Shown: positions 32,002 through 43,709 of the stretch, in pieces
How the letters are laid out: each line of letters starts with the position of its first letter
Numbering within the stretch: position 1 is the first letter of the stretch
NCBI GenBank assembly: GCA_030015575.1
Contig: JASDDO010000026.1
Coordinates: 27,978,079-28,042,078 of the forward strand
Direction: 5' to 3'
Source of the DNA: Agapanthus africanus
Taxonomy: Eukaryota; Streptophyta; Magnoliopsida; Asparagales; Amaryllidaceae
Length of the DNA: 64,000 nucleotides
Notes under the pieces: generated by a model
Database searches by the model: none
Seen by the model: the letters and a program-made list of their open reading frames with translations, nothing else
Told to the model about the DNA's origin: nothing
Position numbers and translations under genes: made by a program

Positions 32002-33230
32002 ATGCATTCTCCAAACAACACCAGCACTAATTTCAACAACACACCACCACCTCTACCGCTTACACCTACCGTCGCTGCTCCGATCAATGAGCAGACAGTA
32101 CTGCTTGAGGCAATCCGCAGCCTCCTAGAAGGACAGCGGCAGCAGACTGCTATTCTAATGAATCATCCAGAAGCGGAAGTGCCCGGAGTGAAGCGATTCC
32201 GGGCATTGCACCCAAAACAATTTTTAGGAAAAGAGAGCCCTCTGGAATCTGAGGAATGGGCTCAAAGTGTTGAGAATGGTTTGGCAGCAGCACAAGTGCC
32301 AGACATCGCTTGGGTTCAAGTTGCGAAGCTGCAACTCACTGACAACGCCTAAGTTTGGTGGAAAGCGGAAGAAAGCCGTCTTGAACAACCTATCAAATTG
32401 AGGACTTTTCGCAACATGTTCGACGCGAAATACTTCCCAAAGAATGCCCGATTTGACATGGAGCAGCAATTTATCCATCTACAACAGGGTTCGATGTGGA
32501 CCAAATCCGTGGATGAATATGATGCCGAGTTTACCTTGCTCGGTAGGTTCGCGACACATTTAATACCAACCGCTGAGATCAGGTCCAGACGATTTCAGCA
32601 AGGGTTAGATCCGGAAATCCAAGCTGCCTTAGCTACAGGGGATTTTCCAACCCACAAGCTGGCCTTGAAAGCTGCCCGCCGATATGAGGCAGTGGTGAAG
32701 AAGAAGGGCATACACACTCTGCCGGTGTGGAGCGCCCTGCCACCTAGATGGCAGGAGGAGCCTCTTCCAGGCCATCGTTTGAACCCAGGAGACCGGAAGT
32801 AACAGATAACCAGGCAAGTCCAGATTTTTGCTTCTACTGCAAGAGGGATGGACACCTGTGGAAGGACTGTAGGCGCACAAAAGGCATGTGCTTAGTTTGT
32901 GGCGCATCCAGTTATGGAATTGGAACATGTCCTTATAGACGCAACACAGTTCCAACTCACAACACTTATCTGCAGCGGCCAGCTATCTAGGCTCCTGCAC
33001 CTCGTCTTGCTCTCCCAGCTCCACTTCCACGTGGACCTCCTGCACAGCCTAATCGCCAATTCTATCAGGCACTGAGGAACATTCCTCGAGGGCAGAGAAA
33101 CTTGCCCAAGGACAGATGAATGTGCCTCCAGCTAGGAGGAATGTACCGCGGCGCCAGGCTTTCACATTAGCGGCCGTAGAATACGAGACTGTAGACCAAG
33201 GTAACCCTGGTAATTCCCTCATATCTTTCC
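32002..33230 (+). pseudogene. gag of the gag-only element, broken
   Basis: ATG at 32002. The N-terminal part has a proline/threonine-rich leader and the capsid-type sequence FRALHPKQFLGKESPLESEEW. An in-frame TAA at 32350-32352 precedes VWWKAEESRL. The capsid continues in the same frame (FRNMFDAKYFPKNARFDMEQ, WTKSVDEYDAEFTLLGRF) to about 32750, where the frame shifts. Two zinc knuckles follow: CFYCKRDGHLWKDC is a perfect CX2CX4HX4C, while CLVCGASSYGIGTC has tyrosine in place of the histidine. A TAG follows at 32988-32990. Beyond it, arginine/proline-rich sequence leads to RRQAFTLAAVEYETVDQ, which resembles the gag-protease junction, and then homology ends. Confidence 0.85.
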
Positions 33231-33339
33231 AAAACTTTTGCATTCTTTCGTTCTTCCAAATATTTTTCATGTACTATCAATAGTTCTATCACCAAAATTT
33301 TCTTGAATCTGTTACACTTTCTTTCTACAAATTTTGAGG

Positions 33340-33365
33340 ACAAAGTTTTTATAAGGAGAGTAGAA
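33340..33365 (+). other. Polypurine tract of the gag-only element
   Basis: Purine-rich AAGGAGAGTAGAA after GAGGACAAAG, immediately before the LTR start TGTAACAACCC. Confidence 0.7.
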
Positions 33366-33469
33366 TGTAACAACCCTAAATTTTCTGTACAAATTTTTTC
33401 CAAAATACAGAAAGGAACACCTAAGCCTGAGCACAAATTATAAATTTGATTTGCTTTTGAATAGTAACA

Positions 33470-33540
33470 AAGCACTTGTAGCTCATTGGTAAAGTCTTGC
33501 ACTGCTGTGACGTAACCCCTGTAATCGAATCCCCCAGCCA
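33470..33540 (+). repeat. tRNA-like module in LTR, copy 1
   Basis: Box A-like TAGCTCATTGG at 33479-33489 and a degraded box B (AATCGAATCCC) near 33523, about 113 bp from the LTR start. It looks like the head of a tRNA-derived SINE rather than a functional tRNA. Confidence 0.6.
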
Positions 33541-36082
33541 CATATTATTTTTATTGTATTTTCTTTTAAACTTTTAGAAACCCAAAGGTTTACACGTGCA
33601 CTACACGTAAAATGAAAAGACACGGAATAATCAAACACATACACTGAGGTATACCAAGCGACAGAGACACGTGGCAAGAATCCAAGCTCCTACCCTCGGT
33701 TCTCGACCGGCAAGATCTTTCCTTAGCCCGGCGACGCCGGCCCCTCCGTAGGGGTTGGTCCCCAAACTTCAACTCCACACCCCTTGGCCTCCCCCCTTAA
33801 CCTCTGTACTGTTTATTTTTATTAAAAATAAACAGAGAATTTAAAAGTGGCATTAAACCAAATTTTTAATGCATTTTTAATTCATTCTTTATTACCCCAA
33901 AACCCTAATTTTCCCTATAAATACCACACTCCATTTCACCTCTCCTCACTCAGAATTTCATTACAAAAACTTTATAAAATTTCCAAGTCCCAAGCTGTGC
34001 AAGTGGAGTTAGCAAAAGGCAAGATTCCGACGATGTTTTCGAGAAGATTCCGGCGACGAAACGACGCCCCGGCGTTTCTTAATCTTCCCCTACCTTTCCC
34101 CTTCTTAACAACCTGTAAGCCCTCTTTCCCCTTCTCCTTTGCTATACTAAAACTTCTCTCTTTCAAAACTCGTCGGAAGCGGAGTTATTCCGACTTCCGA
34201 TTCGTTTTTCTTTAAAAACTCCATTTTTCTTTAACTATAACATACCATATTCTCATATATTGTTTAACAAATATAAATAAACATATTAGAACAAGTTTCA
34301 TTTCAAAATAATACATGTCGCAATTTCTATTTCATTTTTACAGTAAAATAACATCATGTTTACAAACGATATTGTTATCCACTTTTAACCGTATTACCTT
34401 TAGAAAAATCACGAGGTAATGACCTAACTCATCACAACACACATTTTTGACATAGCACGATGAATTTTGGGTTTCTAGATTATGGGAAAATACGCTTTTA
34501 CTAATAAATACCTTGAACTTTCAAAACCGCTTTTTTTAAAAAGTGTGTTAATTAATTCCTTACAAATACGTCTCTACAACCCATTTTGGGGAACCCTGAT
34601 CGGGATGGTACGTGTTATCGCATATCCTCGGGTTTAGTAGAGCGAGATGCAGACCTCCGTAAGGAGCATTCGATCTTGATGGAATTTTTAATACAAATTT
34701 TAAGAAAATGAGATTTCTTCAAAATAAATAAAAAAAAATTTATTAAAAAAATGAATATTATCAAAAGATCTAATTTAAATATATTATACAAATATTTCAT
34801 GTTTCCAAAGCAAAAGAATCACAATTTCATTAAACTACCATTACAGTTCAATACAAATACCAGTATTTCATTAAAGTACTATATACAATGAAAACTAGGT
34901 TCTACTCACTAGAAATTTCACTTTTATAAAATATACATCTATGAAAACCCTAAAGAAGATAATTAAATACTTGAGATGTATTTTGAAATTATATCAAAAC
35001 TATTTTTACATAAAACCCCCTCAAGTTATGTCAATTTACAATAAGGACCCTAGTAAATATAGGTTCAAGCGGGACCAATTCTCTTGAGCCTCGGGGAGCC
35101 GGAGAAAGTGGGTGCTTGCCTATCTAAGGTAGATAATCTAATAACGGGGTTATCAACACGGTAATTGTCTTGGAAAAAGACACAAATCCTGCCGTCCATG
35201 TGCAGCGGTTACCGATAACTCCAAAACAATCAAGACTTCAATTCTGTTTAAAAGTCTGATTCAGTTCGAGTCACGGTCAAATCTGAAATCAATCTATCTT
35301 GAATACAATTCAAGTATAGCTACAATACAACATGAATCCATGAATATCAGAATACAATCCATAACAACATGAACATGACCGAACTGAATCATGGATATAC
35401 TCTGATTACATGAGTATCCATTTATATCCATTCCGTTTACTGATATCATGGTTTCGGCAAGTCATCCATCTATATAACAATACAATACAATCAATGCAAT
35501 CAATACAATAAATATTACGGGGTTTATAAAGGGGTAGACTGGTACGGAACATGTTAAAGATGGTACGAGGTGATCACTAAAGACGTAACTACATCCATGC
35601 CGTTGTTCCGTGGTATTTTCGATGGAGCCTTGTACTACGGGTTATCAAAGTCCACGGTATAAGTTGGACTCCTATCGTATACACTGGCATATTCTGTACC
35701 AAGTTACAAACAACCGCGTTAACATTATAATCAAATATTACTAGTTATACTCTCTTTCTGTCTATTCTACTTCTCCCTTTTTTTGGGACTTACCGAGCGA
35801 TTGTTCGCTAACGACATTCCTTTTCTTCTTTCTTTGAAATGTTGTCAAGAGAACCCAACTTTGAGGAGCTCGAGACCAGCCAGGAGCACTTGGAGCAGTT
35901 CACAGAAGACCCTAAGTATTAGACTCTACTTGTACATACCTTTCATTTCAGTTATACTATTGTTTAGGCATTGCTTTCTATTTATGTATTTACTTTTCCA
36001 GTTGTACCTGTAAAAGAATATTTAATAAATAAAGTTGCCGTTATTTTATATTCATGTCTCTTGTATATTTTTTACTTATATT

Positions 36083-36087
36083 GCTTA
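36083..36087. repeat. Target-site duplication GCTTA, left copy
   Basis: Repeated at 39227-39231, on the other side of the solo LTR. Confidence 0.93.
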
Positions 36088-39000
36088 TGTAACAACTCCA
36101 ATTTTGTATACCAAAAATTTGCTTTAAATATAGTGTACACTTGGAATATTGATGTTGCTGGAAACAATTTAAGTATCTAATTCCTTACAATAATTACAAG
36201 AAGGAGCTTGTAGCTCATTGGTAATACCTTGCACTGCTGAACCAAGGCACCAGAGTTCGAATCCCATGCCCCACATAATTTTTATATCCTTTTGTTTTAA
36301 TTTTTTTTAGAAGTCAAACGGTCGAACAGCCATAACTCACAATTTATTGCGAATTAAGAAAATTAAACTATACCAAAATCCCCCCCAGACCAAGAGCCAC
36401 CCAACGAGACCCGACTCGGCCGCGACTCGGCCGAATCGGCCGGCGCCGCCGGCCGAGTCGTCAACACGAAAAAGTTTCGTGTTGACCTAGTCTCTTCACC
36501 TGCATACTTCAATTTTCCAGTACGGTTACCAATTTTCAATTAAATCTTTTTTAAGACCAAATTCAATGAATTTTTAATGTTTTTTAAATATTTTTTTTAA
36601 CCTAACCCTAACCCTAGCCTAGCCCTATATAAAGACCCATATACTCTACCTTTTCTCTTCATAACTCTAAGTCCACTCTCCCAAATTCTCGAGAACTCAG
36701 TACGAAGAGCGAGAAGCGAAGCGCTGCAGAAATCGACGACGGATTCCGGCGACCGGATTGGAACCTTCGCGACGTGTTCAACGAATCGAAAACCACCACG
36801 TCTATTAGCTTCCTTAGCTTGTCTAAACCGTAAGCCCCACCTCTTTCTATCTCTCTTTTCTTTAAGATAAAAATACAACTTTTTGGAACCCGACGGAAAT
36901 CGGACAAACCGATTTCCGATTCGTTTTTTTTTATAAATTTCCACTTGTCACCTAACACATATTATCTACCCATATGCTTGTTGACTATTAATCACCCATA
37001 AACCAATTTAATCAAACTTTTTCACATAAAATGATAACTTCTTTGCAAAACCGTATCCTCTTCATAAAAATACCATGAAGTTCATTTTTCTTAGTTTAAT
37101 TAATTCCCTCACTCCTAAATAGGTTTATCTTGATCACTAAGCTTGTAGAAACCAATTTGAATAAAATTTCACACATAAAATGATAACATTTTCGAATACC
37201 GTATTCTTGCACTGTAATACCTTTAAGTTTAACATAGCATGTTTTACCTTTAAACTTCACCAAAACTTAATATAACTCACGGGGTAATGACCCACCCCTA
37301 CACACACTCAATATAACCCTAATTGATAAATATCAAAATACAGAATACGAAACTACAGGACTTTTCACTAAAATACCATAATCTTTATAACTTTTATTTA
37401 AAGCTTTAAGTTGTAAACTTTTCTAGATAAAATATTTTAATAAAATGAAAACACGATTGGTCATGGACATCGATCGTTTATCTAAACTGTCTTGTGGTGC
37501 CTAGGCAAGTGTGTCTAAGGCTGGTGGTTTTTAATTAGGCCCACGACTGTGGTTCCTTCTCACTTACCTGGCACTTACCTGGCTGCAATTGACGGTGAAG
37601 AGGCAATTTGAGGCTTCTAATGACTCATCGTTTAGACTTAGAAGTAGGCTAGTTGGCCTAGGAAACCCTAATAACTAAAATACGGAAAACTGTACTCTTT
37701 TGCAAATAAATACCCCATATTTATAAAACCGTTTTCCCAAATGAAAAGTATTTATAAACCTAAGCAAAGTGCCGCTACAACCCACTTTTGGGGAACCTGT
37801 TAGGGATAGTACGGTTCATCGTGCACCCGCAGGCTAGTAGTGCGAGATTCAGACCTCCGCAAGGAGCATTCGGTCTCGAAAGGTTCAAAATACGATATTT
37901 AAGGAAAATGAGATTTTTTCTAAATAAAATATTTATATAAAATTATTCATGTGTTAATATATATATATAATTATCATTTAAACATCTATTTTATCATAAT
38001 ATAAGTTTCCACATTTTCCTAAAAATTACAAGATTAAAAGTTACACTAAAATACCATGAACTTCAGATAAAACAATTAATACTTTTATTAGGATATATTC
38101 ACTAGAATAACACAAATAAAATTCACATTCATTATAACAATAAAGACGAATAATAAATACTTGAGGTGTATTTTGAAAAATATACAAAAGTACTTTTTAC
38201 ATAAAACCCCCTCAAGTTTTACAAATTACAATAAAGCCCCTAGCTAATATTGAACTTCAAATTATCTTCTTTTAGTCTAACTCGGGTTAGAGTCTGACTA
38301 TTTCTGACTTGAATATGATTCAAGTCAATCTATATTCTTTTATATTCCAATACAATTTGAATACATGAAACCCTGAATCCAGTTAACAATATATTCTTTT
38401 TGACTGAATCAAACCATGGATATTCATCCATTATCCTGATATTCCATTTACCTGATTATACAGTTACAACATATTTACTGATATCATGGTTTTGGTCAGT
38501 CATCCAACTTACATATTCCAATACTACATACTGTTAAAACACTACGGGGTTTAAGGGGTAGATTGGTACGGAAGGTGTTAAAGGTGGCACGAGGTGGTCA
38601 GATTAAGACACCTAACCTGAATCCTATTGCTGTTGTACCGTGGCATAACGGTTCCTTGTACTTTCCTTTTGCCCTGATCTCTAGCATATAGAGATCCCCC
38701 TCGTATACACTGGCATCCTTCTGTACCAAGCTACAAACAACAGCGTTACACAATATTCCATAATATTCACAATATAATACTTTAGAAAATACTGTTACTC
38801 TGTCATTCTCATTCTTCTTATCTTTGGGACTTACCGAGCGACCTGTTCGCTGACGACATTCTATCTCTTTCTTCTTTGAATGTCGTCAGGTGCGTTGGAC
38901 CAAGTTGAGATTGAGTCCACCGGTGAAGATTTGGAGCAGTTCCAGGCAGACCCAGAGCTCTAGATAATTGTACCTTGTTCTTTCCAGTTTATTTCATTTC

Positions 39001-39226
39001 CTGTTATGCCACTGTTTAGGCATTGGTTTTTCATTCCAGTTGTATTTTCTTTTCCTGCATTGTAAAAAGAATGTTATTAATAAAAGTTGCTGTTATTTCC
39101 ATATTATTCGTCTCTTGTGATTTACTTTATATTGCTTAGTTATGCTTAGCGTATATACTTCTGAGTATATACGTAGCAGGCCTCGTCACGTCCACTTCGC
39201 CGTACACTGGAAAGCGGGGCGTGACA
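36088..39226 (+). mobile_element. Solo LTR (3,139 bp) related to the gag-only element
   Basis: Starts TGTAACAACTCC and ends GCGGGGCGTGACA, flanked by GCTTA on both sides, with no internal region: the product of LTR-LTR recombination. It shares several blocks with the host LTR: the tRNA-like module, the TATA region (CTATATAAAG near 36627), a CCGTAAGCCC motif, the GGACTTACCGAGCG block and the GGCGTGACA end. It differs by large indels, including a piece at 37491-37670 that is absent from the host LTR. Confidence 0.93.
36203..36275 (+). repeat. tRNA-like module in LTR, copy 2
   Basis: Box A-like TAGCTCATTGG at 36211-36221 and a near-perfect box B GAGTTCGAATC at 36253-36263, about 123 bp from the LTR start. 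Spacing is like that of a tRNA, but the acceptor stem does not close convincingly. Confidence 0.65.
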
Positions 39227-39231
39227 GCTTA
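39227..39231. repeat. Target-site duplication GCTTA, right copy
   Basis: Pairs with 36083-36087. Confidence 0.93.
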
Positions 39232-39319
39232 GATACGCTTAGTATATTTACTTCGGAGTAAATACATAGCGGATCTCGTCGCGTCCCCTTTCCCGTACAC
39301 CAGGAAGCTGGGCGTGACA

Positions 39320-40100
39320 ATCACCGCCGCCGCCTTCAACATCTTCTTTCCCGACGTCATCCTTCCTTTTCAAACCTCTCCCTCGTGCTTCTCCTCCCAC
39401 ATTCTAATCCTAACCCATAAGTTTAACCTAACACTAATCCTAGCCTCCATGCCTCTGATCCCATCCCGCCACCGCCCCCGCCCCCTCCCCCTTCGACCCC
39501 CTCGCCCCCTCTCGCCGCCATAGCCCCTGCCCCCACAACCCCATCCTTCGCCTCTTCTTTCCTTTCATCTTTCTCCCCCTCTACACCGTCCCCTCCTCTT
39601 TCTTTCCTTTGCCGCCGTCTCGGCCTTCCCCCTCGACCCTCGCTACTCCTCCATTGCCCTCCATCTGCTCCTCCGTTACCGCTCTCCCTCCTCCACTTTC
39701 TACTTCCTCCTCACTTTATTTCCTCAACGGCGACCTTTTCAACGCCATCATCACATGCCCTCTTCTCCGCCGTCCGTAGATCCCATCCTCGACTTCTATG
39801 AGCTTCCCGGCCTCACCCGCTTTGTCACATGCAACTCTCATCCCTAATATTTTATTTATTTTATTGATTTAAATACTTTAATTATAAATTAAACCGTTTT
39901 TAAATAATAAAAAATAAACAAAGACCATTAAGGATTAAGGATAATAGAGTTAGCAGAATATTCCGAGAATATGCACTTTTTGGATGGCAGGGGGCTTTTT
40001 AGTGGAGCTTAAAAGAATGAGAAGGCTTTTTGTAGGTAGCTATAACTATGAGCTTTTTTATATATAGCTAACTTTTGGAGACGTTTACGTAAAAAAAAAC
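39320..40100. other. Unassigned flanking sequence
   Basis: C-rich, proline-codon-rich stretch to about 39850, then AT-rich. Short open pieces (for instance RHRPRPLPLRPPRP) look like compositional artefacts or a decayed gene; I see no recognisable domain. Confidence 0.5.
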
Positions 40101-40706
40101 TCGTTTTTTAATAAATGGTCCGTCAAAACTTGGATAATTGCCAGAAACCTCCTGATATTTAATAATTATTATTTACTCCCCCAAAACCTTTAAGTTATCG
40201 CTTTTTACTCCCCTTCCAAGATAACGTCGCCCTTAGTAATTTTTTAATACATCCTCAATTACCCTTTACTTTATTAGAGAATCAAACTTTTTTCTATTTC
40301 AAATCTCTCATTCCAATTACCTCCGACTTCCTCCCTTCGATTTAGTTTTTCACTTATCCTTACCTTGTAAATCAGAGCATATTTGTATTCCACTAATGCA
40401 TGAAAAGATAAGGTTGATTAAGAATATTATGTTTGAATGGTGAATTGAGTCAAATATCTAAACATAATTTTGATCCGAGGCTGAACTTGGGGATTTCAGA
40501 TGCAAGAGAAGGGTTTTGAGTATTTAAAACCCTATCCCCAACATCCATCCATTAGATGCCTAAAGGAATGAAAAAGAGAATCTTTTTAGCAAGTCGGAGA
40601 CCTTTTAGAAATCATTTAAATTTTTGGGGAGTAAATAGTAATTATCAAGTATTGGGGGTTTTGCAGTAATTATCCAAGTTTTAAGGGACCATTTACTAAA
40701 AAACCC
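40101..40706. mobile_element. MITE with long terminal inverted repeats
   Basis: About 80 bp at 40101-40182 is the reverse complement of 40626-40706 with few differences (shared pieces include AGTAAATGGTCC-like ends, AACTTGGATAATT and ATTTACTCCC). Long TIRs suggest a Mutator-like MITE. A clean 9 bp TSD is not visible because the left flank is a poly(A) run. Confidence 0.7.
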
Positions 40707-40811
40707 TTAATTTTTTGTAGTTGGAGATGGGGGAAAAACAAATTTTAATGGGGGAGCTAGATACAATTTTCAATGATCTTTTCAGGTATGGGCATTAATA
40801 TACAGTGGGCT

Positions 40812-40818
40812 CTATAAA
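40812..40818 (+). promoter_or_regulatory. TATA box candidate of the VID27-like gene
   Basis: CTATAAATT about 205 bp before the start codon. The intervening leader is C/T-rich (CTCTCTCCTCTCCTCTCC), as in many highly expressed plant genes. Confidence 0.55.
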
Positions 40819-41019
40819 TTAGGGCACCATATTATATCGACTGAACGGCAAGAACTTTCTTACTCTCACGGCAACACTTTCTTTCATTTCAAATACAAAA
40901 CCACTGTATCTGCTCACTCCCCACTTCCCTAAAACGGTAAACTCCTCCGCTCCCCCTTCATCCTCTTCAAATTTCAAATTCTCTCTCCTCTCCTCTCCCT
41001 CTCCCTCTTTCTCTCATCC

Positions 41020-42633
41020 ATGGGCGGATCTCACAGCCGCGAGGATCTCGACCTCTCTGACTCTGAATCCGAGTCCGGATCCGAACCCGGATCCGAATCA
41101 TACCACTCCCCCATCTCCTCCTCCCCCTCCTCCTCGGCCGTCGCCCCCAAAACCCCTTCCTCACTCGACGCCGTCGACGCTCAGCTCCGCTCCCTCAACC
41201 TCAAGTACTCCTCCAAGCCCCACGCCTCCCCTTCCCCTAACCCTAACCCTAACGCCGTCAAGAACGGCGTCAAGCTCTACCTCCACGTCGGCGGAAGCTC
41301 CCCCAACGCCCGCTGGGTCCTCTCCGATAAGCTCACCTCCTTTACCTTCACCAAGCCCAACGACGGCGAATCCGAATCCGACGACGACGACGACGGCAGC
41401 GACTCGTCGAGCCCTTGGTTCTTGAAGATTGAATCCAAGGTCCAAGCCAAGGTCGGCCCTAATCTACAGTTGAAGTCTTTTCCGGACCAGCGACGGGTCG
41501 ATTTCGTCGCCGATGGAGTTTGGGCGCTCAAATTCAACTTTCCTGAGACCTATAAAGAGTTCCACGATCAGTATAAGAGATGCCTTTTCGAGAATACTTA
41601 TGGGGTTGATGATAACGATGAGAATAGGGTTAAGGTCTTTGGGAAGGATTTCATGGCGTGGGCGAAGCCCGAATCTGCGGATGAGATGATTTGGGAGAAC
41701 GCAGAAGACAAATTTGAGGCGACCCCGAAGAAAAATGAAGACTATGAGGAGTTCGAAGAGGAGGCTAATGGGGGCGGGATTCAGAGCCTGGCGCTTGGAG
41801 CCCTCGACAACAGCTTCTTGGTTAGTGATTCAGGGATTCAGGTTGTCAAGAATTTCGCCCATGGAGTCCATGGGAAAGGGGTTTCGGTGAAGTTTTCGAA
41901 TAATTCGAATCCGATGTTTTCTACTCCTAAGAAGGCTTTGCTGATGAGGGCGGAGACGAATATGCTGCTGATGAGCCCTGCTGATTCCGGAAAGCCCCAT
42001 GCTACTGGGGTTCATCAGCTTGATATTGAAACCGGAAAGGTTGTTACAGAATGGAAATTTGCAAAGGACGGGGCTGATATTACAATGAGAGATATCACTA
42101 ATGATAGTAAAGGCTCGCAGTTGGATCCATCGGAGTCGACGTTCTTAGGGTTGGACGATAATAGGCTTTGTCGATGGGATATGAGAGACCGAAGAGGAAT
42201 TGTTCAGAATATGGCGAGTGCTGTGGAATCGCCAGTGTTGAATTGGACTCAAGGGCATCAGTTTGCAAGAGGGACTAATTTCCAGTGTTTTGCGACTACA
42301 GGCGATGGGTCTGTTGTGGTTGGATCGATTGATGGAAAGATTAGGTTGTATTCAACTAGCTCGATGAGGATGGCGAAGACTGCGTTTCCTGGACTTGGGT
42401 CGCCTATTACTCATGTGGATGTGACTTTTGATGGGAAGTGGATTTTGGGTACGACAGATACTTATTTGATCCTTATATGTACCATTTTTAAGGACAAGGA
42501 CGGGGAGGAGAAGACAGGCTTTAGTGGGAGGATGGGGAATCGGATAGCCGCTCCAAGGTTGTTGAAGCTTAATCCGCTGGATTCGTATCGTGCTGGCACA
42601 AACAATAACTTCCGTGGTGGGCAGTTCTCATGG
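41020..42633 (+). CDS. DEM: VID27-like / DEM (CYPRO4-type) protein, exon 1
   Basis: 538 codons from ATG 41020 to TGG 42631-42633, followed by a GTAAG donor. With exon 2 (49137-49418) the protein is 631 residues, close to plant VID27-like proteins. The N-terminus MGGSHS fits an N-myristoylation signal. A serine/acidic low-complexity stretch (residues 7-40 and about 125-137, [11 protein letters not shown]) follows. A PH-like N-terminal part ([20 protein letters not shown]) comes next, then an acidic linker ([10 protein letters not shown]), and from about residue 260 the conserved VID27 C-terminal WD40/beta-propeller-like region ([44 protein letters not shown]). Relatives are tomato DEM (embryo and meristem defects when mutated) and yeast Vid27; the biochemical role is unknown. 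It is the only intact host gene seen in the window. Confidence 0.92.
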
Positions 42634-43063
42634 GTAAGATTTTTTGTTTTTAAATATTTTTTTGCCTCATTACTTACACACATTTCATGCCATTTTAATA
42701 TTCCTAAATAGAAGCATATCCATTTAAGTAACGTAGTTTAATACTATCATAGTATTTGATGCCATAATTGCCACCATTTGTTCCAAGGAGATTAATTTGA
42801 TGCTAGAAATTAATTGCCTAAGTTAATTTGTTAAGTTTAGTCTGACTCTGAATTTGACCTAACCATAATTATATTCGACCATCCTGAATGCTGGTCTGGT
42901 GTTATGTAGATTGAATATCCTTAGCCCTATTGTTGCATACCAATTAGCGAGAACGTCCTGATTGTTAGTTTGCGCTCATTGTTTAATACCTCCATTCGAG
43001 GTGAAATCTATTATCTCTTTATGAAAAGATTTTAACCTAAATTTATTACATACCCAGGTTAGC

Positions 43064-43119
43064 GAGAGAGAGAGAGAGAGAGAGTGTGTGTGTGCGCGCG
43101 CGCGTGTGTCCGTGCGTGT
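43064..43119 (+). repeat. Compound microsatellite (GA)n(GT)n(GC)n(GT)n
   Basis: About twelve GA, five GT and five GC dinucleotides in a row, then GT again. Alternating purine-pyrimidine DNA of this kind can adopt Z-form in vitro. Confidence 0.9.
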
Positions 43120-43191
43120 GCACTACTGAATCTCGTAATTTCTTTTCAAGAACCTAGGAACCACATACGACATGATATGGCAAGACGTGTC

Positions 43192-43709
43192 GCAATGTTA
43201 TATAGAACGGATTCGGAGTTGGTTTGGTTGGCCGGCGATTAAAGAATATCCGGTTTATTCGGTGAATATTCGGTTTATTCGGATTATTAGGCCATCATAT
43301 ACATATATATATTATATAAAAGATTCAAAAAATATGAAGATATAGAAAACTGATATACCCATGGACTAATGGTAAGACGTCCGAACTAAATCGGAAGATT
43401 ATGGGTTCGAGTCTTGGTTGAGAAAGACAAATGAGGAGAGAAATGCGGAAAGAATATTTGTAAAATAATAAGTGTGGGTTTCACTTATTTTTTAAAATTA
43501 AGTTCTTTTCGGTTGTGCATTTTTTTTGTTTTGGAGCTAATGGGTCAATTCGGCCGAATATTCGCGTTATTCGTCCGAATATGCGATTTGTGAGGCAAAT
43601 ATTCGGTTTAACCTCATATTTGACCAAATATTGCAGTTCTTATTCTTTTTGCCACCGAAACCGAATATTCTGCCAAATATTTGGCCGAATATTCCGTTTT
43701 TTCAACACT
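43192..43709. mobile_element. hAT-like MITE with 8 bp TSD GACGTGTC
   Basis: GACGTGTC at 43184-43191 and 43710-43717. Imperfect ends GCAATGTTATATAGAACGGA and (reverse complement of the right end) AGTGTTGAAAAAACGGAA. The interior has many TTCGGCCGAATATTCGG-type palindromic pieces. Confidence 0.75.
43350..43510 (+). mobile_element. tRNA-derived SINE-like sequence inside the hAT-like MITE
   Basis: Box A-like TGGACTAATGG at 43362-43372 and box B GGGTTCGAGTC at 43403-43413, spaced as in tRNA genes. A non-tRNA tail with a T-rich end follows. No anticodon arm or acceptor stem supports a functional tRNA. Confidence 0.6.

Larger units (their letters stand above)
31168..39319 (+). mobile_element. gag-only LTR retrotransposon (TR-GAG-like), split
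   Basis: Plus-strand element. The 3' portion of its 5' LTR (31168-31819) is in the window; the rest lies left of the Tat insertion. A broken gag follows (32002-33230), then a polypurine-rich stretch and a 3' LTR (33366-36087 plus 39232-39319, about 2.8 kb) that is interrupted by a related solo LTR. No protease, RT, RNase H or integrase is present: sequence passes from the end of gag straight into the pre-LTR region. It is either a TR-GAG-type non-autonomous element or a pol deletion. Its TSD cannot be checked because the left end is out of view. Confidence 0.8.
33366..39319 (+). repeat. 3' LTR of the gag-only element (interrupted)
   Basis: Starts TGTAACAACCC and ends GGGCGTGACA at 39319. A TATA box (CTATAAATACC) lies near 33915 and poly(A) signals near 36025. 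The solo LTR of a related family occupies 36088-39226. Without it and one TSD copy, the LTR is about 2,810 bp. Confidence 0.88.

Noticed and set aside
36203-36275. A functional tRNA gene
   Set aside because: A and B boxes are present, but no acceptor stem or anticodon arm closes and the module sits at the same place in two LTRs.
39314-39523. Proline/arginine-rich frame near 39.4 kb as a gene
   Set aside because: Compositional frame with no domain. A decayed gene is possible but unsupported.
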